In this document: in pieces, positions 17,947 to 23,432 of the stretch
Layout of the letters: every line of letters starts with the position of its first letter
Numbering within the stretch: the first letter of the stretch is position 1
IMG/VR virus record: IMGVR_UViG_3300037294_000245
Coordinates: 1 to 23,432 of that record
Origin: a virus
Direction: 5' to 3' (one strand)
Length of the DNA stretch: 23,432 nt
Position numbers and translations under genes: made by a program
Notes under the pieces: model-generated
The model's database searches: none
What the model was told of the DNA's origin: nothing
What the model saw: the letters and a program-made list of their open reading frames with translations, nothing else

Positions 17947-18054
17947 AATTCTGTTTTCAACTGCACAACAATCTCTGCCGATTCGGTATTTGCTAGCCAT
18001 AACTTTTCCAGTGGGACTGTCCCATTAGACTGTTGTGCATGTGAAAATAGAATT
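17947..18054 (-). ncRNA. Stem-closed module directly 5' of tRNA-Cys
   Basis: Three helices in series: AATTCT/AGAATT, TTTTCA/TGAAAA and TGCACAACA/TGTTGTGCA (9 bp), abutting the tRNA-Cys 5' end. Inside is a TGGGAC/GTCCCA palindrome. It is the first element transcribed after the attenuator leader. Confidence 0.58.
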
Positions 18055-18164
18055 TGTTTATCTCTCGGATTTTTCAGCTTGCGCTTCCATCACCGAGGAC
18101 GCCCATTTGAGTTTGTTTAGAGTGGTTACTCGCAGTCTCGTTCCGCATTTCCACTGTAATCATT

Positions 18165-18197
18165 AAAAAAGCCTCCTAGTATTGCTACTGGAGGCTT
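18165..18197 (-). terminator. Intrinsic terminator / attenuator 1
   Basis: RNA AAGCCTCCAGTA, GCAA loop, TACTAGGAGGC then six T. It lies between the promoter at 18345 and the first tRNA, with no other promoter visible in between, so the array depends on readthrough. Weaker antiterminator pairing is possible with CGGAGGGTT at 18246-18238. Confidence 0.85.
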
Positions 18198-18226
18198 GTT
18201 AAAAACTTTTGATGTATTACGCTACA

Positions 18227-18316
18227 TCATCCGTTATAACCCTCCGAGGCACCGATACGATACTCGCGGCATTCTCTAATGCTTTTAATAAACATATGTT
18301 TAGTTGCGATCATCAT
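18227..18316 (-). CDS. Possible 29-aa leader peptide 1
   Basis: An ATG at 18316 lies about 10 nt after AAAGGAAA. It encodes MMIATKHMFIKSIRECREYR, then IGASEGYNG. Length equals that of leader peptide 2 at 16071, and both end near a GGAGGGT sequence complementary to the CCTCC of the following terminator. The protein sequences are otherwise unrelated. It may be a translated leader controlling the terminator at 18165. Confidence 0.42.
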   Translation of the reverse strand: MMIATKHMFIKSIRECREYRIGASEGYNG

Positions 18317-18344
18317 CTTAGTAGTCTTTCCTTTGTTATGCTTT

Positions 18345-18373
18345 ACTATAGCATGGTTTTTTTAGTGTGTCAA
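18345..18373 (-). promoter_or_regulatory. sigma70-like promoter of the tRNA array leader
   Basis: Minus strand: -35 TTGACA at 18373-18368, 17-bp spacer, -10 TATAGT at 18350-18345. It drives the leader with the 29-codon ORF and terminator. Confidence 0.8.
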
Positions 18374-18416
18374 CCGTTTTATTTGTTGTCTACGTTTTAT
18401 TTATCATCTTACTGTT

Positions 18417-18444
18417 AATATACACTGTTATTTGAGTATGTCAA
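18417..18444 (-). promoter_or_regulatory. Upstream tandem sigma70-like promoter
   Basis: Minus strand: -35 TTGACA at 18444-18439, 16-bp spacer, -10 TATATT at 18422-18417. It lies about 70 bp before the 18345 promoter, doubling input to the tRNA array. Confidence 0.78.
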
Positions 18445-18473
18445 CAACTTTTTTTCATTTCTGGCAAAAAAAA

Positions 18474-18674
18474 TTATTTTGTTTTAATTCCAATAGCTTG
18501 CAGCATGTTTGTAGCCAATGTACATTGATCCATACTGCTGACTGCTTCCTCGATTACATCCAACGTCTCGATGATGTCAAATGTCCTGGCACGATTCTCC
18601 AGGTTAGTAAATGGATCACCGACGTTGAAGTGATTCATAAATGCTTTGAAGTTTTCGTAATCATAATCATTCAT
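18474..18674 (-). CDS. Hypothetical acidic protein, 66 aa
   Basis: Begins MNDYDYENFKAFMNHFNVGD, acidic and probably helical, ending QAIGIKTK. The ATG at 18674 has GGAG 10 bp upstream and overlaps the preceding gene by 8 bp. The longer frame from 18692 has no ribosome-binding site. Last gene of its operon; unknown. Confidence 0.65.
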   Translation of the reverse strand: MNDYDYENFKAFMNHFNVGDPFTNLENRARTFDIIETLDVIEEAVSSMDQCTLATNMLQAIGIKTK

Positions 18675-18837
18675 TTTTGTTAAACTCCACAATGTTTGTT
18701 TCAGTTTTTACAACAGTCAACGCTGGTTTTTCATGTGGTGTTGCAGGCTTCTTAACGTTTAGATGTTGCTCAAGGCGTTCTAGCCTCATCAGTATCTCAT
18801 CTAAGTTGGCTAGTATTTCATCTAACTTGTAACTCAC
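18667..18837 (-). CDS. Hypothetical coiled-coil protein, 56 aa, GTG start
   Basis: From a GTG at 18837 (AGAAGG 8 bp upstream) it encodes a leucine-rich helix, YKLDEILANLDEILMRLERL, with a heptad-like pattern and a tandem LDEIL. A Pro/Lys-rich linker and short tail follow. The frame is open up to 18888, but that would overlap the promoter at 18866. It probably oligomerises. Unknown family. Confidence 0.62.
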   Translation of the reverse strand: MSYKLDEILANLDEILMRLERLEQHLNVKKPATPHEKPALTVVKTETNIVEFNKNE

Positions 18838-18865
18838 TGTATCAACCTTCTTTTGCTTTATACTA

Positions 18866-18893
18866 TATATAACACAAAAATTGTGCAAGTCAA
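18866..18893 (-). promoter_or_regulatory. sigma70-like promoter for the 56-aa and 66-aa genes
   Basis: Minus strand: -35 TTGACT at 18893-18888, 16-bp spacer, -10 TATATA at 18871-18866. It overlaps the stop codon of the oxygenase gene. Confidence 0.68.
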
Positions 18894-19408
18894 CCGTTTT
18901 TTTGAATCTTGGTTCCAGTTAGCTGTATAGCGTATCTGTCATACATACTAAAATTGTAAAATGCATGTGGGTCCGAACTATCCCATTGGAACCAATCGCC
19001 TGCGCTCCATTTTCCTATTGTTTCGTCACATACTTGACTGATTTGTCCGGGTTTACTGTCTTCAAGCATGATGATGATACGTGTGATTTCCTCATGCTTG
19101 AGATTGTGAACCGAACTGTATTTTCCAAATAAATCAACATGTACAGGAAGATATTGTGCAGGCTTAAAATAATTTATTGCAATGCCAATGTTTGACAGGT
19201 CTTTGAATTGCGGTACAATATAATCAAACACACAGTCGGGCAGTGGGTTTGGTTGGAAATAATTGTAAAGGGTCATATGCGACCTATCATGCCCGGATTG
19301 CTCATAGGTATCCAACAGTTTGTCATCTTTGTGAGTGTCGTGTTTAAAATTTAAACTTTTAAATTGATCGATATCCCAAAGTGGCTCTATATGACCTTTA
19401 TTGAACAT
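18890..19408 (-). CDS. 2OG-Fe(II) oxygenase-like protein (Asp/Asn hydroxylase type)
   Basis: A 172-aa double-stranded beta-helix protein. The iron triad is visible: HVD (His90-x-Asp92) and His148 in SSDPHAFYN, with Arg158 in YDRYAIQLTG as the likely 2-oxoglutarate binder. GDWFQWD resembles the GDxxxF strand before the distal His in aspartyl/asparaginyl hydroxylase-like proteins. Such enzymes hydroxylate proteins, nucleobases or small molecules; phage targets are mostly unknown. A strong AAGGAG precedes the ATG. A CATAAATA sequence at 19434-19427, one base off the T4 late element, is suitably placed for a late transcript. Confidence 0.8.
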   Translation of the reverse strand: MFNKGHIEPLWDIDQFKSLNFKHDTHKDDKLLDTYEQSGHDRSHMTLYNYFQPNPLPDCVFDYIVPQFKDLSNIGIAINYFKPAQYLPVHVDLFGKYSSVHNLKHEEITRIIIMLEDSKPGQISQVCDETIGKWSAGDWFQWDSSDPHAFYNFSMYDRYAIQLTGTKIQKNG

Positions 19409-19429
19409 GTGTATCTCCTTGCAGAATAT

Positions 19430-19834
19430 TTATGAAAGCCCTGCGATCAGTTTGTAATTATCCCAAGCTTTCTTAGCTGCTGGGTTTGAATCAACAACAT
19501 CATCACTCAGCACTACATCATACCAATAGTGGTCTAACCTTTGAGGGTGAGCACCATACTGTCGTGGCTGGTGTAGTTTTCCCTGCTTTTTAAGATAAAC
19601 ACAGATGTTGCGCACTGTCTGTTCATCCGCAGCAGGAATGCTGCTCCACTCAGGAGCACTGTGTAAACTACCAGCACCGGCGCCGCCAGCATACCCTCTC
19701 CAAATTGACTTCCATTGTGCGTCGTCCTGTGGGTCAAAATCTGTACGAGCAACAATCACCAACACATCGTTGATACCAACTGTGCCTTCATAAATGTCTC
19801 GCACACAACGAGACAGCGAGCTTCCTACTTTCAT
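19430..19834 (-). CDS. Hypothetical phage protein, 134 aa
   Basis: Begins MKVGSSLSRCVRDIYEGTVG and contains VLVIVARTDFDP, a Gly/Ala-rich WRGYAGGAGAGSLHSAPEW stretch and a C-terminal HYWYDVVLSDDVVDSNPAAK. It looks like a compact alpha/beta domain. I have a sense of similar proteins in marine T4-like phages but cannot name a function. Its start overlaps the preceding gene as ATGA. Confidence 0.72.
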   Translation of the reverse strand: MKVGSSLSRCVRDIYEGTVGINDVLVIVARTDFDPQDDAQWKSIWRGYAGGAGAGSLHSAPEWSSIPAADEQTVRNICVYLKKQGKLHQPRQYGAHPQRLDHYWYDVVLSDDVVDSNPAAKKAWDNYKLIAGLS

Positions 19835-20091
19835 GTGTTTACTCCATTCAGTCTAATGTTTAATACAAAATTTTCTACCAACAATTTTACCAAGCTTGCG
19901 AGCATTACCAGCTCTCTCTGTTCTTCGGGCAAACTTTCAAACTGGTCAACAACTGTACTTGCCATTAATTCAAACGCATCCTGTTCCTTGATGTTGAGCA
20001 TTCCAAAGTCTATGCTGTCTTTGATTTCCATTTCCTGTGCTAACTCTACTAAGATATTAACAAATTGTGTTTTTGTACCATTGTTTTTCAT
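19831..20091 (-). CDS. Hypothetical helical protein, 86 aa
   Basis: Begins MKNNGTKTQFVNILVELAQE. It is acidic and almost wholly helical, with EEQRELVMLASLVKLLVENF near the C-terminus. Start and stop overlap both neighbours by 4 bp. No motif recognised. Confidence 0.68.
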   Translation of the reverse strand: MKNNGTKTQFVNILVELAQEMEIKDSIDFGMLNIKEQDAFELMASTVVDQFESLPEEQRELVMLASLVKLLVENFVLNIRLNGVNT

Positions 20092-20840
20092 ATTGCTATA
20101 ATCTCTAAATCTGTGCTGGTTTGAAACACATTAAAGTCATAACCTGTTACCGGCTGTGCAAATACACACTGTGTCTTGATTCTAACTTTTCCTTGTTTTG
20201 CTACAAAGTCCCAAGCTGGTTTTGCATAGTCGTTAGACTTCACTATTATCCGAACCAATTTGTTCTTTTGAGTTTTAAAGAAATAGTGTGTAGTATCGCT
20301 TTGTTTGTATCTCATACGAACAGTGTCTACAAACTCTATTTCTGCATTAAACGCAGTAGAAGAAACATTTGGTATAACAGCAACACTTTCAAACTGCTTG
20401 ATAATAGATTCTATCTTTTTGTTCTGAGCATATAATTTAGGAAGCGATACTAAAATGGCAACACTTTCTTTATCGATCCTTGTTCGACTTTCACATAGAT
20501 CATCAACTGCTAGCATAAACTTACTAATGTGCTCTCCTTTGAGTCTGCGCATGGTGTGCTTTTTAGCAAAATATTCGTAAATTTCAGCTGCGGTTGCTTG
20601 ATCTTTAATACTGATTGCATCTTCAAATTTGATTTGAGGTCTTTGACCTACACCTATAATAGTACTATGAATTTCGTAACCTTCTTTACCTTCTTTCTGC
20701 ATAGCAATTACAAGTGCTAGAGGAGGTGTATTGTAGTCAAGATATTCTTTGGGTTTTTCTTCTACAGCCACAGCGTTGACACATGCTGCTCCCCAGTCAT
20801 CAAAGATTGATACAGGTTTTGCGTATATTGTGTTTGTCAT
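20088..20840 (-). CDS. Hypothetical protein, 250 aa
   Basis: From the ATG at 20840 it begins MTNTIYAKPVSIFDDWGAAC. The frame extends four codons upstream, but this ATG has GGGA close by and overlaps the preceding stop. Mixed alpha/beta, basic C-terminal half (MRYKQSDTTHYFFKTQKNKL), no transmembrane segment. The region TMRRLKGEHISKFMLAVDDL looks helical. No enzyme motif recognised. It sits in the run of coupled unknown genes from tilS to 19430. Confidence 0.7.
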   Translation of the reverse strand: MTNTIYAKPVSIFDDWGAACVNAVAVEEKPKEYLDYNTPPLALVIAMQKEGKEGYEIHSTIIGVGQRPQIKFEDAISIKDQATAAEIYEYFAKKHTMRRLKGEHISKFMLAVDDLCESRTRIDKESVAILVSLPKLYAQNKKIESIIKQFESVAVIPNVSSTAFNAEIEFVDTVRMRYKQSDTTHYFFKTQKNKLVRIIVKSNDYAKPAWDFVAKQGKVRIKTQCVFAQPVTGYDFNVFQTSTDLEIIAI

Positions 20841-20842
20841 AA

Positions 20843-21571
20843 TTAATCCCACAATGATTCATAGAATTTTCCAAATAGTCTAAAACCATTGGAAATTCTT
20901 GCTTGATATGCTTTTATACCATCCCAGTCAGTTTCGCTGGTATCATTAGCGCCTCGAATCATTTCGCTCATACCGTTTTCCAGCTTTTTCATTTTGAATT
21001 TAATTTCGCCTTTGCGAAACCGATCTTGCCAACTGTCGTCAAGTTTGCTTTCAAACGCAAAGATCATTTCATCCAACACCCAATCCCAACGAAGATGATG
21101 ATTGCTGTCAAGGCCGCCCCAGTCTTTTTCTTCTTGAGTAAGTTCAAGAGACGCAGTGCTGCGAAGGTGCTCAGGAACATCTTCGTCATCTACCAAAGGT
21201 GATCCGTGCTTGGTTGCTTGAAGCTGACGCAGCATGGGCAGGATGATATGAGCAAGAGTGTCATCCATACTCCAAGTATCCCATGGATCAATACGAACTA
21301 AGATCTTGCGATCTTTCTTGCTGTGTACCCAAGTAAGAAAACGATTCAACCAAGTAGGCTTGCGATCGTCATCAATGAAGCTGTATACTTCGCCTACACC
21401 AGGTTCAGGCTCTACGCTGCCATAAGCAAGCAGTTCTCCAAACTTGTGTACCCAATCAGGCTTACTGAGAATGCCATATTCACCAGGCTGTTTCTTGACC
21501 CAGAAACACAGCATTTCGGCCAATTGATATGGGCCGATCCTGTTCTTGTAAGGTCTAATTTTCACTTTCAT
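20843..21571 (-). CDS. Conserved-looking phage protein, 242 aa
   Basis: Begins MKVKIRPYKNRIGPYQLAEM. It is rich in Trp and Asp: ILVRIDPWDTWSMDDTLAHI, EEKDWGGLDSNHHLRWDWVL and MIRGANDTSETDWDGIKAY. The many Asp, His and Trp could line an active site, but I do not recognise a fold. Such Asp/Trp-rich proteins of about 230 aa are, as I recall, frequent in T4-like marine phages without assigned function. ATGA overlap with the upstream gene. Confidence 0.72.
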   Translation of the reverse strand: MKVKIRPYKNRIGPYQLAEMLCFWVKKQPGEYGILSKPDWVHKFGELLAYGSVEPEPGVGEVYSFIDDDRKPTWLNRFLTWVHSKKDRKILVRIDPWDTWSMDDTLAHIILPMLRQLQATKHGSPLVDDEDVPEHLRSTASLELTQEEKDWGGLDSNHHLRWDWVLDEMIFAFESKLDDSWQDRFRKGEIKFKMKKLENGMSEMIRGANDTSETDWDGIKAYQARISNGFRLFGKFYESLWD

Positions 21572-21924
21572 TTTTTACTCCTAGCCGCAGCTTGTTTTGC
21601 TTTAAATAGTTTAACATCGTTTACAGCACTTGTCAACGCCGCAGCATAATTCAATGCCTGCTGTTCTTTTAGAATAGTACTGGCTTCGTATTCTACATAG
21701 CCACGAGTTAACAGACTCCAAATGTCACGCCAGCGACGGCGTCCCCAAAACCGTGTCTTCACAGTAGTATAGATGGTAACAGTTACACTATGGTCGTCTG
21801 CTTCTATGTCAACCGTATGAGCGTGATCAGGATCAGTACAATCGCACGGTACTTGATACCAAACACTTTCGCCCCAATCATTTAGTTTGAGTATACCTTC
21901 TGCTGGTTTTTCAGGCTTCATCAT
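21568..21924 (-). CDS. Hypothetical protein with CxC...H cluster, 118 aa
   Basis: The N-terminal region has YQVPCDCTDPDHAHTVDIEA, a Cys-x-Cys plus two His cluster suited to binding a metal such as zinc. A beta-rich stretch and a basic segment (RFWGRRRWRDIW) follow, then an Ala-rich C-terminal helix. GAGGAG precedes a double ATG; the exact start could be either. Overlaps both neighbours. Family uncertain. Confidence 0.7.
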   Translation of the reverse strand: MMKPEKPAEGILKLNDWGESVWYQVPCDCTDPDHAHTVDIEADDHSVTVTIYTTVKTRFWGRRRWRDIWSLLTRGYVEYEASTILKEQQALNYAAALTSAVNDVKLFKAKQAAARSKK

Positions 21925-22096
21925 TGTTCTCCTCGTACGGTACTATTTTCGAATTTTGGCCCCAAATAGCCGCTGCTTCTTGTGCTGCTTCGTGGGTGTC
22001 GTGTAGTACAGGTTCTACTTCAAACTTATCTCCTGTCAGACGAGTTACATAGATATAATCGTTGCTTCCAAACGGTACCATTACTGCGTATTTCAT
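21911..22096 (-). CDS. Hypothetical small protein, 61 aa
   Basis: Begins MKYAVMVPFGSNDYIYVTRL. A small beta-rich domain followed by a helix with THEAAQEAAAIWGQ. The ATG at 22096 overlaps the upstream stop as ATGA. Overlaps the next gene by 14 bp. The pattern of a two- or three-strand sheet followed by an 'A..AA..W' helix is seen in many small phage proteins of unknown role. Confidence 0.66.
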   Translation of the reverse strand: MKYAVMVPFGSNDYIYVTRLTGDKFEVEPVLHDTHEAAQEAAAIWGQNSKIVPYEENNDEA

Positions 22097-22332
22097 CGAT
22101 TTGTCCAATTACTAAATTCCATAGCAAAGTTTTGTGCTACTATTATATTTTCAAAATAGAACGTATGTTCATATACATCCGTCCATGTACTCATGCTCCA
22201 AGCCTGTCTTTCTAGACTACGCCTGCACCAAGTTTTACCAGCGTCGCTGAGATCGCTGTGTAGACGCACAGGGTTGTTATTCCCTGTGCTCATCCAACGC
22301 TGCTTGTAATCAGCGATTTCTTGTGGTGTCAT
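22093..22332 (-). CDS. Hypothetical protein, 79 aa
   Basis: Begins MTPQEIADYKQRWMSTGNNN, contains CRRSLERQAW and ends EFSNWTNR. The aromatic- and Arg-rich sequence suggests a small nucleic-acid- or protein-binding domain, but nothing decisive is visible. Coupled to the following gene. Confidence 0.66.
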   Translation of the reverse strand: MTPQEIADYKQRWMSTGNNNPVRLHSDLSDAGKTWCRRSLERQAWSMSTWTDVYEHTFYFENIIVAQNFAMEFSNWTNR

Positions 22333-22341
22333 CTTAGCCTC

Positions 22342-22551
22342 TTAATGTACTGTATGATAACATGTTTTGTTATTTGGGTCAACTCCAAAATGTGTGTCAC
22401 ACATATTAGCAATACTAGCAGGTAGTTCGTCTTCGTTTTCGAGATGTGCAGGAACCCAAATACCTTTGATAGTACCGTCTTTTCCAACAATAATTCCATA
22501 GTCGTCTTCTTCGAGCGTTTGTGAAAAGCCCATATAGTCATGATTAGCCAT
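22342..22551 (-). CDS. Hypothetical protein, 69 aa
   Basis: Begins MANHDYMGFSQTLEEDDYGI; acidic, with a GKDGTIKGIWVP hairpin-like segment and a C-terminal CDTHFGVDPNNKTCYHTVH that has two Cys and two His. GGGAG lies 7 bp before the ATG. The overlapping frame at 22329-22541 is rejected as a shadow. Function unknown. Confidence 0.66.
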   Translation of the reverse strand: MANHDYMGFSQTLEEDDYGIIVGKDGTIKGIWVPAHLENEDELPASIANMCDTHFGVDPNNKTCYHTVH

Positions 22552-22580
22552 ATTAGTACTCCCTATGTTATGTATTGTAT

Positions 22581-22724
22581 TTAATCGTTTGGCTTCATAC
22601 CTTTCCTTGCAAACTCTTTAGCACGTTTAATCTGTTGTTGTTCAGTGAGCCTACTGTTTTGCAAATGCTGCCGCCACTCACGAACAAGTTTCTTGCTGTC
22701 ATCCTTGGAGATCTTCTTGTTCAC
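22581..22724 (-). CDS. Possible small basic protein, 47 aa, GTG start
   Basis: A frame from a GTG at 22724 encodes a charged helix, NKKISKDDSKKLVREWRQHL, then QIKRAKEFARKGMKPND. The composition is protein-like. The start is inside the upstream gene and its ribosome-binding site (TTGGGAAA) is too close, so the start is doubtful. A competing 35-codon frame begins at the ATGA overlap (22702) but looks less like protein. Confidence 0.4.
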   Translation of the reverse strand: MNKKISKDDSKKLVREWRQHLQNSRLTEQQQIKRAKEFARKGMKPND

Positions 22725-22902
22725 TTTCCCAATACCTACTGTATTTCAATGCCAGTTCAATATCTTGTTCTGGATAGCCTTCTGCGATCAGCCAACGGCC
22801 TGGATCAAAGTCACTGCCCAGCGTGTGAAACTCCTCATGAACAGGCTTGGGAAAGCCATAACGCCATCCTTCGGGCGGATCAATCATCAATACCTTAGCC
22901 AT
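22699..22902 (-). CDS. Hypothetical protein, 67 aa
   Basis: Begins MAKVLMIDPPEGWRYGFPKP. Pro/Gly/Trp-rich first half, then an acidic helix (PEQDIELALKYSRYWESEQE). It overlaps the preceding gene by 8 bp. No motif recognised. Confidence 0.66.
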   Translation of the reverse strand: MAKVLMIDPPEGWRYGFPKPVHEEFHTLGSDFDPGRWLIAEGYPEQDIELALKYSRYWESEQEDLQG

Positions 22903-23146
22903 GCCGTGCTCCCATTAGTTTATCTCTTACTCTACGAGTATACCATGTCTCAGGGTTTTTGTCAAGTTGATCCAGCAGAAACTGCCAGTCTTCACGATCC
23001 ATTCCTGCTTCACGGTCTTTGATACAGGTGTATCCACGCTGATTCATTTCGTCAATCAGTTCTTCATCATCCCACTGATCAAGATCGATGTCTACATCTA
23101 CATCTACGTCTACACTTGCGGTTGTAGTTACAGTCTTATAAGTCAT
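22895..23146 (-). CDS. Hypothetical acidic protein with Asp-Val repeat, 83 aa
   Basis: Begins MTYKTVTTTASVDVDVDVDI. The alternating V-D repeat is one edge-charged strand, followed by DQWDDEELIDEMNQRGYTC and a helical tail. The ATG at 23146 is preceded by AGGAGG, both inside the end of tilS, so translation is coupled to it. The repeat could come from DNA slippage (GATGTAGACGTAG-like hexamers). Function unknown. Confidence 0.68.
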   Translation of the reverse strand: MTYKTVTTTASVDVDVDVDIDLDQWDDEELIDEMNQRGYTCIKDREAGMDREDWQFLLDQLDKNPETWYTRRVRDKLMGARHG

Positions 23147-23432
23147 CTGTGTCCTCCTTGACTTTCTTAGCAATGGTCTTGTGAATTCCAGGGTTTACTT
23201 TGAGTATGTGTGGCATCATCTCATGCCTAATATAGTTTCTAGTATAACATGTATCTCTGTTGCTGTCATCCTCTATCCACGGCACTGAATTGATTCTTGC
23301 CCATAATTCTAAATCTCTTTTGCGTGTAAGACGAAACGGACGAATCACATGATTTCTACGATAGGGGATCCATTTGCCTGTGCCGTTTAGACTGCTCCAA
23401 ATCCAAGTCTCCACACAGTCATCCAAGTGGTG
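23136..23432 (-). CDS. tilS: tRNA(Ile)-lysidine synthase TilS, C-terminal part (cut by window end)
   Basis: The 98 visible residues begin with HHLDDCVETW, matching the TilS HHxDDxxET active-site motif of the N-type ATP pyrophosphatase domain. The start and the SGGxDS P-loop lie beyond the window. Next come VIRPFRLTRKRDLELWA (RPLL...R), VPWIEDDSNRDTCYTRNYIR (WxxDxSNxD...RNxIR) and MMPHILKVNPGI, all diagnostic. It ends soon after the catalytic domain, so the C-terminal domains of long bacterial TilS are absent. The enzyme changes C34 of a CAU tRNA-Ile to lysidine so that it reads AUA, a fitting partner for the CAT tRNAs at 11271 and 17781. Confidence 0.9.
   Translation of the reverse strand, partial: HHLDDCVETWIWSSLNGTGKWIPYRRNHVIRPFRLTRKRDLELWARINSVPWIEDDSNRDTCYTRNYIRHEMMPHILKVNPGIHKTIAKKVKEDTDDL

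Noticed and set aside
14328-18028. Many 60-100 codon frames across the tRNA array on both strands
   Set aside because: They run through well-formed tRNAs and give translated tRNA sequence (for example repeated 'GFEPPT', 'GIEPSS' strings), so they are shadows.
22329-22541. 70-codon minus-strand frame overlapping 22342-22551
   Set aside because: Poor ribosome-binding site and an unlikely composition; the 69-aa frame has a GGGAG site and fits operon coupling.
1-23432. CRISPR array or insertion sequence
   Set aside because: No regularly spaced repeats and no transposase; the repeats seen are isolated pairs tied to RNA stems and promoters.

Overview
This window reads as accessory genome from a large tailed phage, most likely a T4-like myovirus. 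Nearly every gene is on the minus strand in tightly packed operons with ATGA or TAATG start/stop overlaps. The enzymes present (UV-damage endonuclease, ATP-dependent DNA ligase, ClpP, metallophosphoesterase, 2OG-Fe(II) oxygenase, TilS, a GIY-YIG homing endonuclease) are typical of such phages. No structural genes are recognised. Early promoters of sigma70 type (TTGACA, 16-17 bp, TATATT-like) are abundant, and a T4-type late promoter (TATAAATA) precedes the only convincing plus-strand gene. The host may be an alphaproteobacterium: the tRNA-His has A73 and no G-1, a trait of one alphaproteobacterial clade, and the QueD-like protein resembles an alphaproteobacterial/phage subfamily. Both points are inference.

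Layout, left to right. 1-9904: metabolic and unknown genes read leftwards (partial coiled-coil protein, uvsE, a homing endonuclease inserted against it, glycosyltransferase-like gene, queD-like gene, two membrane proteins, WYL_2-like protein, SGNH hydrolase, clpP, a 393-aa unknown, two small unknowns, DNA ligase, a 59-aa gene, metallophosphoesterase), ending at a promoter and a perfect hairpin terminator. 9905-10258: about 350 nt without a gene, full of hairpins, which looks like a structured RNA ending at that terminator. 10259-11103: two unknown genes. 11138-18055: a tRNA array of 27 convincing tRNAs on the minus strand, covering 18 amino acids (Asp and Phe not found), interspersed with structured noncoding RNA, tRNA fragments, tRNA-like elements, one SGNH gene and one 61-aa ORF. 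18165-18444: promoters and an attenuator-like leader for the array. 18474-23432: a second minus-strand operon of mostly unknown small genes, a 2OG oxygenase and, cut by the window end, tilS.

The most remarkable content is RNA. A region of about 1.2 kb (11764-12940) has its own promoter, many GNRA-capped hairpins and long perfect stems, and carries a tRNA-like domain enclosed in a 7-bp stem. It closely resembles the giant phage GOLLD RNA class. Between the tRNAs lie further modules closed by long complementary stems, three of them sharing a GATACA/TGTATC stem with a 4-nt internal loop. Two leaders each hold a 29-codon ORF followed by an intrinsic terminator whose 5' arm can pair with the end of the ORF. 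This suggests that transcription of the tRNA array responds to translation.

Together the genes suggest a phage that supplies its own translation apparatus (tRNAs plus TilS to modify a CAU tRNA), repairs and seals DNA (UvsE, ligase), and alters host proteins or surfaces (ClpP, glycosyltransferase- and SGNH-like enzymes).
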